Assembly: GCA_963674685.2 (NCBI GenBank)
Contig: CAXXWT010000009.1
Span: forward strand, 186,001 to 250,000
DNA from: G963674685 sp963674685
Lineage (GTDB): Bacteria > Lernaellota > Lernaellaia > JACKCT01
DNA: 64,000 nucleotides
Direction: 5' to 3'
The position numbers and the translations under genes are program-made. Positions 7,601 through 14,868 of this stretch are shown here, one piece after another (positions within the stretch are counted from its first letter, which is position 1; each line of letters starts with the position of its first letter). The notes beneath the pieces were generated by a model. The model did no database searches. It saw only the letters and a list, made by a program, of their open reading frames with translations, and was not told where the DNA came from.

Positions 7601-9734
7601 TGCGAACGATCAGGTCCGGATTGCCCGGAATCTCGTCAGATTCCACTTTTTTGCCGAAGTTGGAGTCCAGGCGGAATTGCACGTTATCCATGAGTTTGTC
7701 CGCCCAAATCCCTACGTCCAACTCCTGGGGAATCGGATTTCCATCCGCATCGATCTCTTGAAATACGCCTCTCGGCCATATCTTAGTAATTTCCGGCAAC
7801 GGAGCGATGACGGCGAAGTATTCAAAGTTTTCCGAAGAGCCCGAACCTTGGTAAACCGGTGATGGCGTGTACAAACGCACCACATACTCGTCGGCATGTT
7901 TCATCAATTCGTCCGGCAAAGCAGCCGTACAAGTATCGGCGCAGGTTCCGGCGACGGGATCGCCGCTTTCGTCGGCTCGACAGTCGGCGCCTTCCCCGGA
8001 TGTGTCGCAGTCGATGATATAATCGCCAATCAGGGCTTTTGTGTCGGTTGCAATACCTTGTCCCTGGAAGGTCAGGGGATACTGCGCCTGCGAATAGGCC
8101 AGGTACGAATCCGGTTCGCTCGATACTAAAACAGGTTGCGGCCTTATCGGCGTGCAGCCTGTGGCCGCTCCGGTTGCCGGAACCGACCAGTCGGATTCCA
8201 CGTTCTCGTTATATGCCAGAACGCGATATTCATAATCCTTATAGCATTCGACCGTGGCGTCCGTGACGTTCGTGTCCGGGGCCGCCACGGTGTCCAGGAG
8301 TTGCCAGATTCCTTCGCCTCCGGTGCGGCGTTGCACGTCAAAGCTTTCCACGTATTGCTGGTCGTGTTCCCAACTTACCGTGACTTCATTGCCGTTCCCG
8401 ATGCTCGCAACGTTGTACGGCGCCGTGACGGGGCAGAAATCCGATTGCACTGAGGCGGTATTCGAAAAATCAGATTCAACGTTGTCGCTGAAAGCCGTTA
8501 TTTTATAGCGATAGGTTGTTTCGCAAACGACGTCGGTATCACGATAAAAACGATCGGAGAAAGAAAGCGTGGCGACAAGGCTTTCATCGCGATAAAGATA
8601 AAATCCCGTTTGATTATCGGCATTGTTGACCCAACTCAGGCGGATTTCCTCAGGGTCGAGAACCTCGCAAAACAATCCACTTGGAGCTTCCACCGGGCAA
8701 AAGGACAATCCCGGCGTCAACGTCTCGATCCAGGCTGACTGCTTGTCGTTGTTATAGGCGCGAAGGCGATAATCGTATTCGGATGTTTCGCATACGGCGC
8801 TGATATCAGTGTAGTTCGTTGCGCCTTCCGGCAGGTCGGCTATCGTAGCCCAATCATCGCGCGTTTCATGCTCGCGCCGCTGAAGCAGATAGCCCGTGGC
8901 GTCCGGATCGTTGATGTCCCATGAAATTTCGATAGTTCCCGCCAGGTCCGATGTGGCCGATAAGTTCGAGGGATCCGTCAGTGGACAGGCATCCGAAGGA
9001 GCCGTGGCTGTGTTGGAAAAAGCGGACTTTACGCCGTTTCCGTTTGCCGCGCGCACGCGATATTGAAAGGTCCCGTCGCAGGCCGCGTCCTCGTCCGTAT
9101 ATGTGGTCTGGTCGGAAGGCTGCGTGGCGAGAGGTGAATCCGACCAGGAACCGTTAAAGGTTTTGCGATAAATCTCATAACTTCCGGGTACGCCGGGCAA
9201 TTCTCCGGCGCCTTCGCTCCATGACAGAAGAATTGCGCGTTGTGATCCGTCGTCCTGTTCGTCGTCCAGAATGCCGGTCAGGTCCGCGGGCGCGTCGAGT
9301 TCGCAATAATCCGCCGTCGCGGAGGATTCCGAGGATGGGGATGATTCGCCGTAATCGTTGTAGGCCAGCACCCGATAGCTGTAGGTCTTTTCGCATTCGA
9401 CGGTTTTATCCTGATATATCGTCACATTGGCCGTGGTCCCGCCGATGGTTTCCCAATCATCATCCGCCGCCATGCGCTGAACGTTGAAACCGGCTTCGCT
9501 GCCGGAATTAAAAGTCCAACTCAGATCGATTTGGGAAGAATTTGCCGCCGAGGCTTCGAGATTTGACGGCGCTTGCGGGGCTCCCGCGCCTTCGGGCGGC
9601 AGATAATCCTCGCCGTCGGCGCCCACGGAACCGTCCGCTCCGTCCTCGCCGGAATTTGGAGCGCAGGCGATCGGGATCGACGCGAAAAGAAGCAAAGCGA
9701 TCATGACGAGGAGGAAGCGTTTAATCGAATTCAT
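4635..9734 (-). CDS. giant surface lipoprotein: fibronectin type III repeats, FG-GAP/VCBS repeats, P-domain-like C-terminus
   Basis: 1699 aa. The signal peptide ends in the lipobox IPIAC (Cys24). About five fibronectin type III modules follow (residues ~54-525), each with a recurring Cys-YxYRVxAYN core. Next is an IPT/TIG-like stretch (~530-725). Then come 14 tandem FG-GAP/VCBS repeats of about 49 aa (~855-1560) with the calcium-type loop GDLNGDGxxDLATAN and LGNGDGTFG, predicting a seven-bladed beta-propeller with possible extra blades. The last ~110 residues (LDIHQAAQTVTKVGV, LTAPDGQMVDLGS, DYWTLSIDN) look like a proprotein-convertase P domain. Likely a cell-surface adhesin or sugar-binding protein. 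The start has CCGGAGA upstream. No catalytic domain seen. Confidence 0.9.
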   Translation of the reverse strand: MNSIKRFLLVMIALLLFASIPIACAPNSGEDGADGSVGADGEDYLPPEGAGAPQAPSNLEASAANSSQIDLSWTFNSGSEAGFNVQRMAADDDWETIGGTTANVTIYQDKTVECEKTYSYRVLAYNDYGESSPSSESSATADYCELDAPADLTGILDDEQDDGSQRAILLSWSEGAGELPGVPGSYEIYRKTFNGSWSDSPLATQPSDQTTYTDEDAACDGTFQYRVRAANGNGVKSAFSNTATAPSDACPLTDPSNLSATSDLAGTIEISWDINDPDATGYLLQRREHETRDDWATIADLPEGATNYTDISAVCETSEYDYRLRAYNNDKQSAWIETLTPGLSFCPVEAPSGLFCEVLDPEEIRLSWVNNADNQTGFYLYRDESLVATLSFSDRFYRDTDVVCETTYRYKITAFSDNVESDFSNTASVQSDFCPVTAPYNVASIGNGNEVTVSWEHDQQYVESFDVQRRTGGEGIWQLLDTVAAPDTNVTDATVECYKDYEYRVLAYNENVESDWSVPATGAATGCTPIRPQPVLVSSEPDSYLAYSQAQYPLTFQGQGIATDTKALIGDYIIDCDTSGEGADCRADESGDPVAGTCADTCTAALPDELMKHADEYVVRLYTPSPVYQGSGSSENFEYFAVIAPLPEITKIWPRGVFQEIDADGNPIPQELDVGIWADKLMDNVQFRLDSNFGKKVESDEIPGNPDLIVRISTHNLLPRDESYSFTAINPSPGGGERSRPFGVNPLIEDWTDNLSTDLRSTRAAGSGTLIWQRADLPRVELSTGMGWSGNAGWAALRDEDDRLMTRMSRAASFGILPLPVGSALAELQDELGFGPDVQLADRQVLYRGGDGTFGAILNAAVGEGSNYAALGDFNGDGNPDLATSNNLKNNITVLLGNGDGTFSGRTDWEMGKLPEQVVLGDLNGDGILDVATANEQSDDVSVRFGDGNGGFGGKTDLAMGPDPMSVAIGDLNNDGLPDLAAAARNAENDNGYVTIRFGMGGEKFSTRRDYPLGAGTYFVKIGDLNDDGMLDLIAVDKWDDRISILLGIGDGVFGNATELAVGQWPEEVAVGDLNGDGALDLATVNNAAENVSVWLGNGDGSFTGYAEYNIDSGQDNKPSSISIDDLNGDGAPDIVTANYWSHEISVLIGAGDGTFGASVELDMGWSPRYAGIGDLNNDGAPDIFATNGNELIAVRLGNGQGAFHPKTEYPLDLYDDPEKLAVGDLNGDNIPDLAVANHLDDNVSILIGNGDGSFGAKTDYAVGSRPSQIALGYLNGDANLDLAASNWTGDTISIRLGNGGGAFGPETQLPTGAYPSSMAIADINNDGAQDLLASIYAYDVNEMCYVSILLGHGDGTFDPKIDVQMGDAPEYVAVGLINDDAAPDIVTANRWGNDVSVRLGNGDGTFGDLVSYPMGQWPECVAVADLNGDSFLDLATSNRDSDDISIRFGNGDGSFGDKTDIGVGDDPRHLTTGDINGDGTPDIATANEESNDLVILLNDGTGNFSAKTRLLVGKEPLGLALADLDGDSAMDIVVANSSSDDISVRLLGIPGTWRQYLTEFFSDDPDKPWLLKYVPTGFTELDIHQAAQTVTKVGVRILLEWAVEPTGSVDIGLTAPDGQMVDLGSHSDFTPWYGANGQTTWRLNKTFREYDFNGETGVADLANLHGVQPMDYWTLSIDNQTGSTAQVKNFTVVTDGEF
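5095..7140 (-). repeat. 14 tandem FG-GAP/VCBS coding repeats (~147 bp each)
   Basis: The repeated protein unit starts at [VI]AVGDLNGDG and ends before the next one after about 49 residues. Units 3, 5 and 10 are a few residues longer. DNA identity between units is modest, so the array is old rather than a recent expansion. Confidence 0.8.
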
Positions 9735-9855
9735 GGCGTCTCCGGTTTATTGCTCGATACTCACGAAAGACGGCGGCAATATATTCACATTATACTCATT
9801 ATATTTTGCGTCACTTACACGCAACGCCATTTCCATGGAATGACAAAATGACTCT

Positions 9856-11088
9856 TTACCAGCGGAATTGAACCGCCGCCATGGGACTGCCGCCTCCGGA
9901 TACGGTAATGGCCGGAGTCCAGTTCCAGGCGCTTTTATTCATATCCCTGTGATCCAGATAAAAGAACGCGGCCGTCGCTCCCGCAGCCACAATCGTTACC
10001 CCTCCGGCGATGTATGTGTATTGATAATAATCGATGGTGTCCTGCTTGAGTCTGTCCTCGTCGTTCTCGTTGGCGTCCTCCCATGCCTCGTAATTGTTCA
10101 GCGCCGTCATGTAGAGTCCGGCGGTGGCCGCCGCGCCGACCACGGTGATGCTGGCCGCGGTCCATTTCGGGGCCTGCCAGCGGCGCGTCGTCCCGAACAT
10201 CATGGGATCGGGGCCCGGTTCGAACACGAAGCCCGACGTCGCCGAGGCGAGGACGATTTCGCCGGTGATGTCGCCGCTTTTTTGCGGGTGCTGCTTGTTT
10301 TTCGTCAGGCGGGCGACTTTCTTGTAAACGTACTTATATAGCTCATCCAATGTCACGTTGCCGTCGGCGTCCTTGTCCGCCTTGCCTTCCAGGGCTTCGA
10401 GGAAGGCGGCCGTGAAAAGCCCGTGGCCGTCGGCTTCCTGGGCCACCTGGTTGGCCTGCGCGGCGGTGATGACCACGCGCCCTTTGCCGTAGGCCTTGTT
10501 CGCCAGTTCCTTGGAAGGGTCCGCCATGACGCGCAGGGAGCGCCCGGAGACCTTTTTGGCGAAGGTCCGGCCGCCCATGCCGCCGGAATAACAGGAGTCC
10601 ATGACGAAAACCAGGCATTCGGCCTGAACCTTGGCAAAGATGCTTTCCAGGCGGTCCGTGGCAATTGCCGTGGTGAACAGGTTGTTGGGATCGGCGTCGT
10701 AGGGGATGATGTATTTCGTATAGCCGTCGGCGTGTTCGTATTCCCGGTCGAATTCCGGCGCGCCGTGCCCCGCGAAGTAGATGAATACCATGTCGTCCTT
10801 AAGGGCGTTGTCCTGGATGTACATAAAAGCGGCCAGCAGATTGTTCCGCGTCGCTTTTTCGTCAACCAGAAGCTTGACATCCTCCGGAGTGAACTGCCCG
10901 ATTTTCGGATCGACCAGGTAGTCGTAAACGGCTGCCGCGTCGGCCCTGGCAAAACGCAGCTTTTCGACACCTTCGTTCTGGTAATTTCCAAGTCCGACAA
11001 CCAAAGCCATCCGTTTTGCCGAAGCGACGGCGGGAAGGATCAAAAGCGCGCAGATCGTCAAAGCGATAAAAGCCCGTTTATTCAACAT
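9856..11088 (-). CDS. exported caspase-like protease (peptidase C14 family, metacaspase type)
   Basis: 410 aa, with the ATG at 11088 behind GGAGG. A signal peptide (residues 1-24, ending VASA) is followed by the caspase fold: KRMALVVGLGNYQ, the catalytic His in IYFAGHG (His108) and the catalytic Cys in VMDSCYSGG (Cys166). Both dyad residues are present. A loop DKDADGNVTLDEL near residue 240 looks like an EF-hand-type calcium site. Two hydrophobic segments near residues 305-327 and 355-378 may anchor the C-terminus. Prokaryotic metacaspase-like proteins cut after basic residues and are linked to stress or cell death. The DUF4384 protein on the same strand is a frequent genomic partner of this family. 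Confidence 0.9.
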   Translation of the reverse strand: MLNKRAFIALTICALLILPAVASAKRMALVVGLGNYQNEGVEKLRFARADAAAVYDYLVDPKIGQFTPEDVKLLVDEKATRNNLLAAFMYIQDNALKDDMVFIYFAGHGAPEFDREYEHADGYTKYIIPYDADPNNLFTTAIATDRLESIFAKVQAECLVFVMDSCYSGGMGGRTFAKKVSGRSLRVMADPSKELANKAYGKGRVVITAAQANQVAQEADGHGLFTAAFLEALEGKADKDADGNVTLDELYKYVYKKVARLTKNKQHPQKSGDITGEIVLASATSGFVFEPGPDPMMFGTTRRWQAPKWTAASITVVGAAATAGLYMTALNNYEAWEDANENDEDRLKQDTIDYYQYTYIAGGVTIVAAGATAAFFYLDHRDMNKSAWNWTPAITVSGGGSPMAAVQFRW

Positions 11089-11390
11089 GGCGGTCCTCCA
11101 GTTTCCTGTATGTCATTATCAAAATGATTTAGCACGAAAATGCATCACAACCTGTTTTCAATGCGCAAAATTATCGAATTTCGTGAAAAGTAGCAAGGTG
11201 TTTGTTTTTCATGATCGTTAACAAAGCATGCGTGATCCGGCAAATCTTGAGTGTCGGTTATGAGCAGAACCAAAATTTTTTCAATTATATAATATTGCCA
11301 TGGAATATGCCCTGATGCCTTGAAATTCCGGTTATAATCCTATTTTATAATTATGAGAGTTTAGACCTTTTCATGAAAAGGGGACTGATC
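11089..11390. other. AT-rich divergent intergenic region
   Basis: 302 bp between the caspase-like gene (minus) and the membrane protein (plus). It is strongly AT-rich. A TATAAT hexamer at 11333-11338 is a plausible -10 box for the plus-strand gene, but no matching -35 is visible at 17 bp. No gene or RNA was recognised. Confidence 0.45.
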
Positions 11391-12203
11391 ATGGTGCAGG
11401 TTGATGTGTTCTGGACATACGCCATCGGCGCCGGATTCGCCGTGGCCGCATCGAAGCCGATTGAAAATGAATCGCCTGACGAGAAGGGCGCCTGGTATAA
11501 GAGCGCATATTTTACGGCGAACATCCTTTTTCTCTCCATTTTGTTCGCGCCGTCGGGCGTATGCCTGCTATGGGCTTTCCCCAGTTGGGAGACCATGCAC
11601 GTCGGGGACAGGAATCTGCCCGCCTGGCTTGTGACGTTGTTTGCGTCAACGAATATCACGCAGGGCGTTTTGGGATATTGGGTCGCGCACCGGCTCATAC
11701 GCGCCGGATATCGCTACGCGGCGCTTTTGCAGATGGCTTTGGGATATTTCTTGTTGTTTTTCATTCTCGTTCACGGGTGGGACGGAACCGGCTGCCAACG
11801 CTTTTTCTCCGCGACAAAAACGGAATTTGTAAACTGGAATATCACCAATGCCTTCCGGTGGCTGATCAGCGACGTGGCGCTGACGCTTTATTTGTTCGGC
11901 GTCATCATGATTCCCTTGATGCTGTACATGATGAGTTCGTGGTTTCTGACCGCCAGGGATCAATCCAAAATCAATTCGAAAGACGACGAGCATCGTGAGA
12001 AATGGGATATTACAAAATTGATCTTGTTCATCATCCTGGGCGGAACGCTGGTCATGGCTATTGCCGCAAGCATCCTGGTGCGCCTGTTCGACTGGTGGAT
12101 TGGCCTTGCGGTGTTCGGGATCCTGGCATATGTCGCGGCTTTGCGAAAAGGCGGTTACGTGCATAAATGGGCCGTGAAATTGCTTGGCGAACCCGGCAAA
12201 TGA
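11391..12203 (+). CDS. multi-pass membrane protein of unknown function
   Basis: 270 aa. The start is placed at the second in-frame ATG (11391), because AAAAGGGG stands at the right distance from it, while the upstream ATG at 11373 has no ribosome-binding site. I count about six hydrophobic segments, including AYFTANILFLSILFAPSG, LLQMALGYFLLFFILVHGW, ALTLYLFGVIMIPLMLYMM and ILFIILGGTLVMAIAASILV, joined by short polar loops. I recognise no family motif. Its stop codon overlaps the start of the decayed NAD-binding gene by ATGA, suggesting the two were once translated together. Confidence 0.75.
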   Translation: MVQVDVFWTYAIGAGFAVAASKPIENESPDEKGAWYKSAYFTANILFLSILFAPSGVCLLWAFPSWETMHVGDRNLPAWLVTLFASTNITQGVLGYWVAHRLIRAGYRYAALLQMALGYFLLFFILVHGWDGTGCQRFFSATKTEFVNWNITNAFRWLISDVALTLYLFGVIMIPLMLYMMSSWFLTARDQSKINSKDDEHREKWDITKLILFIILGGTLVMAIAASILVRLFDWWIGLAVFGILAYVAALRKGGYVHKWAVKLLGEPGK

Positions 12204-12470
12204 ATCAAGAAAATCATCGGATCAAGGCTTTCGTGGCCGGCGCGACGGGCTACGTGGGAAGCCATGTGGCACGCGGACTGGCAAAGCAGGGCGTCGACTG
12301 CGTCGCTCAACCGACGCGATGAGAAGAATCAGGCCGGATATTGTTTTCGCGCTTTTGGGCACGACGCGCTCGCGATTAAAAAAATAAAACAAAGCGGCGG
12401 CGATCCGAAAAGCGCCGATTACATGGCGGTGGATTACGGCCTGACTTCATTAAACGCCGGCGCGGATCAG
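12200..12470 (+). pseudogene. remnant of an NAD(P)-binding SDR/epimerase-type gene
   Basis: The gene starts at the ATG overlapping the previous stop and encodes a clean nucleotide-binding motif, VAGATGYVGSHVARGL. It then hits TGA at 12320-12322 after 40 codons. Homologous sequence continues in a second frame (RPDIVFALLGTTRSRLKK) and then a third (KQSGGDPKSADYMAVDYGLT). These are typical of short NAD(P)H-binding proteins of the SDR/HTATIP2 type. At least two frameshifts and a deletion separate the pieces, and nothing recognisable follows about 12470. The gene has decayed and most of the enzyme is lost. Confidence 0.8.
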
Positions 12471-12512
12471 AATCATTTGCCCGATTCATCGCCTTGCCTC
12501 CGACCCTTACGC

Positions 12513-13151
12513 CTATCCCATATGCCTTTGAATGATGCTTTCCACTAAAAAACAGATTTCATCCGCCAGCAAATTGTCTTTTAAAAGCTCCGGTCTGTAT
12601 AAAACCGCCTGGTGGGTCAGCGATTCGACGGCGTTGAATATGACGAAAACGGCCAGATCGATTTTTTCCTCGGAGATTCTCCGAGGCATATTCCTGAGGT
12701 ATTGCTTCATCAGATCGACGATTTGCCGGTCGATCTCATTGATCTTCTCCAGATCGCCGATCCTGGGCACCTGCTCCACCAACACCTTGTGAAGCGACGG
12801 CTCGTAGGCGTGTAGGTCGACCATGGCTTTAACGATCTCGGCTACCGCCGTTTTCAGCGGGGCGTTTTTTATAAGGTCGAACTTGCTTTGAATGATGTCG
12901 AATTCTCTGGTCCCCAGACGCAGGTTCAATTCCGAAACCAGAGATTCCTTGTTGGGAAAATACTGATACAGGGAGCCGATGCTCACGCCGGCTCTGTCGG
13001 CAATTTTATTCGTTGTGGTTCTGTCGTAGCCTTCCTCGATCAAAACCTGAGCAGCCGCGTGAAATATCTCATCCACGAGCGCCCGAGATCGCGACTGTTT
13101 AGGCATTCTTCTGGGCTTTGTGTCTCGTTTATCTTTCATTTTTCGATTCAT
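12513..13151 (-). CDS. TetR/AcrR family transcriptional regulator
   Basis: 212 aa. The N-terminal domain shows the TetR helix-turn-helix: ALVDEIFHAAAQVLIEEGYDRTTTNKIADRAGVSIGSLYQYFPNKESL (about residues 24-71, written here only as a landmark by its ends ALVDEIF and YFPNKESL). The C-terminal ligand domain is not diagnostic. The ATG at 13151 or the one four codons later are both possible; AGGA stands closer to the proper distance of the second. The gene is divergent from a five-gene operon, and two identical-type operators lie in front of it. It therefore probably represses itself and the operon until a ligand binds. Confidence 0.93.
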   Translation of the reverse strand: MNRKMKDKRDTKPRRMPKQSRSRALVDEIFHAAAQVLIEEGYDRTTTNKIADRAGVSIGSLYQYFPNKESLVSELNLRLGTREFDIIQSKFDLIKNAPLKTAVAEIVKAMVDLHAYEPSLHKVLVEQVPRIGDLEKINEIDRQIVDLMKQYLRNMPRRISEEKIDLAVFVIFNAVESLTHQAVLYRPELLKDNLLADEICFLVESIIQRHMG

Positions 13152-13156
13152 CCTAA

Positions 13157-13175
13157 ACGCGAGTTGTCACTCAAA
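13157..13175. promoter_or_regulatory. TetR operator copy 1: ACGCGAGT-N4-ACTCAAA
   Basis: An inverted repeat GAGT-TGTC-ACTC inside a longer block shared with copy 2. It lies just downstream of the predicted tetR transcription start, so binding would block elongation or initiation. Confidence 0.65.
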
Positions 13176-13187
13176 AGCGCTTTGCCT

Positions 13188-13216
13188 AAGATAGCCGAAC
13201 GCGAGTGAATACTCAA
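13188..13216 (-). promoter_or_regulatory. predicted tetR promoter (-35 TTGAGT, 17 bp, -10 TATCTT)
   Basis: On the minus strand TTGAGT (13211-13216) and TATCTT (13188-13193) are separated by exactly 17 bp, a good sigma-70 pair pointing at the TetR gene. Operator copy 2 covers the -35 box, which fits autorepression. Confidence 0.55.
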
Positions 13217-13217
13217 A
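13199..13217. promoter_or_regulatory. TetR operator copy 2: ACGCGAGT-N4-ACTCAAA
   Basis: Matches copy 1 in all 15 bases outside the 4-bp spacer (here GAAT) and is offset from it by 42 bp, about four helical turns. Both copies therefore face the same side of the DNA. It overlaps the predicted -35 box of the TetR gene. Confidence 0.65.
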
Positions 13218-13285
13218 TATTTTTATTTCGTTTCCGCGGTCGATTCAGTAATGGGAAAATTATCAATTATGAGACCGTATTTTTT

Positions 13286-13308
13286 CAATCCGCTTGATTG
13301 GCGCAATC
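13286..13308. promoter_or_regulatory. alternating CAATC/GATTG half-sites upstream of the operon
   Basis: CAATC-N5-GATTG-N3-CAATC forms two overlapping inverted repeats about 105 bp before the first gene of the plus-strand operon. This may be a second regulator's site. It is short, so chance is possible. Confidence 0.3.
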
Positions 13309-13412
13309 GATGACTTTTCATGTTTATACGCCGATGGCGTCCCCAATGGTGATGCGCAAGCAAACGCCGGTTCGGTCCATCCCGAAGCTGCCGATTCTTC
13401 CCGGAGTATCCC

Positions 13413-14861
13413 ATGACTGATTTACGCCCGATCCTGCCGGAAAAGGGTTTGGATAAAGAAGAAGTATTGAAAACAATGCGGCAATACAGCGGCCGCGACG
13501 CCGACTACAAATCCGGCAAGACATGGAGCCTGGTTTATTACCTGGGCGATAAACATACCGAACTGCTGAAAGAAGCCTACAACGCCTTTTTCAGTGAAAA
13601 CGGCCTGAGTCCCATGGCCTTTGAAAGCCTGAAGCGTTTTGAAAGCGAAGTCATATCCATGACGGCTCAAATGCTTCACGGCGGCGCCGACGTCGTGGGA
13701 ACCATGACCTCCGGCGGCACGGAGAGCTGCCTTTTGAGCGTGAAGACCTACCGCGATCTGGCCATGTCCAAAAAGCTGTTTTACGGCAAGCCGGAAATGA
13801 TCGTGCCCGACTCGGTGCACGTGGCTTTTGAAAAGGCCGCGGAATATTTCGGCGTAAATATCGTCCGAGCGCCCCTGGACGCCGACAAACGCGTCAACGT
13901 CAAGGCAGTGAAGCGCCTGATCAACCGGCGCACGATTATGCTCGTGGGTTCGGCGCCGTCATACCCGCACGGCGCCGTCGACCCGATAGAGGAACTCGGC
14001 GCCGTCGCGCTGAAGAAAAAAATCCCGTTGCACGTCGATTCATGCCTGGGAGGATTTCTTCTGCCTTTCGCCGAGAAGCTGGGCTATGACATTCCGCCCT
14101 TCGATTTCCGTATCCCGGGCGTCACGTCGATTTCCGCCGATGTGCATAAATACGGATTCGCCGCCAAGGGCGCTTCGACCATCTGTTACAAAAACATGGA
14201 TTACATGAAGCACCAGTTTTTCGTTTATGAGAACTGGCCGGGAGGAATCTTCGCCTCGCCGGCCCTTTTGGGCACGCGCCCCGGCGGCGCCGTCGCCGCC
14301 GCGTGGGCCGCCATGAACGCCTTGGGCGAAAGCGGATATCTCGAAAACGCGAAGGTCATCATGGAAACCGCTCAAAAGCTCATGGACGGCATCCGCAAGA
14401 TCCCCGAGCTTAAGATCGTGGGCAAACCCCACGCCGGTGTATTCGCTTATCAATCCACGTCCGACAAAGTCAGCATTTACGCCGTCGGCGACCAGATGGA
14501 AAAACGCGGCTGGCATATGGACAGGAATCAGAGACCCGAGGCTCTGCACGCCATGGTGACGCCCCGCCACGCGCATGTTGCAAAGAAATATCTTTCGGAC
14601 TTGCGCGAGTCCGTCGAGACGGTCAGAAACCATCCGGAACTTGCCGAGCGCGGCGCCGCCGCCATGTACGGCATGATCGCCAACATCCCGTTGCGTAAAA
14701 TGATCAAAAGCAACGTCTTGAAAATGATGATGGATATGTACGGCCCGCAAGGGCGGATGCCGGATATGGAAAATCCCGAAGACGCCGATGACTGGGCGAC
14801 CAAAGCGGGTCTGGCTTTTCTCAATTTTAAAAAACGCCTGACCGGAAGGTTCGGTCGATGA
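13413..14861 (+). CDS. PLP-dependent lyase/decarboxylase of the sphingosine-1-phosphate lyase type
   Basis: 482 aa, fold-type I PLP enzyme of the group II decarboxylase superfamily. The closest motif match is to sphingosine-1-phosphate lyases: MTSGGTESCLLSVK (cofactor phosphate loop), HVDSCLGGFLLPFA with Asp209 for the pyridine nitrogen, and SADVHKYGFAAKG with the Schiff-base Lys246. S1P lyase cuts phosphorylated sphingoid bases into a long-chain aldehyde and phosphoethanolamine; many bacterial relatives have unknown substrates. No signal peptide is seen, so it is probably cytoplasmic. CGGAG stands 7 nt before the ATG. First gene of a five-gene operon, divergent from the TetR gene. Confidence 0.88.
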   Translation: MTDLRPILPEKGLDKEEVLKTMRQYSGRDADYKSGKTWSLVYYLGDKHTELLKEAYNAFFSENGLSPMAFESLKRFESEVISMTAQMLHGGADVVGTMTSGGTESCLLSVKTYRDLAMSKKLFYGKPEMIVPDSVHVAFEKAAEYFGVNIVRAPLDADKRVNVKAVKRLINRRTIMLVGSAPSYPHGAVDPIEELGAVALKKKIPLHVDSCLGGFLLPFAEKLGYDIPPFDFRIPGVTSISADVHKYGFAAKGASTICYKNMDYMKHQFFVYENWPGGIFASPALLGTRPGGAVAAAWAAMNALGESGYLENAKVIMETAQKLMDGIRKIPELKIVGKPHAGVFAYQSTSDKVSIYAVGDQMEKRGWHMDRNQRPEALHAMVTPRHAHVAKKYLSDLRESVETVRNHPELAERGAAAMYGMIANIPLRKMIKSNVLKMMMDMYGPQGRMPDMENPEDADDWATKAGLAFLNFKKRLTGRFGR

Positions 14862-14868
14862 AACATAG

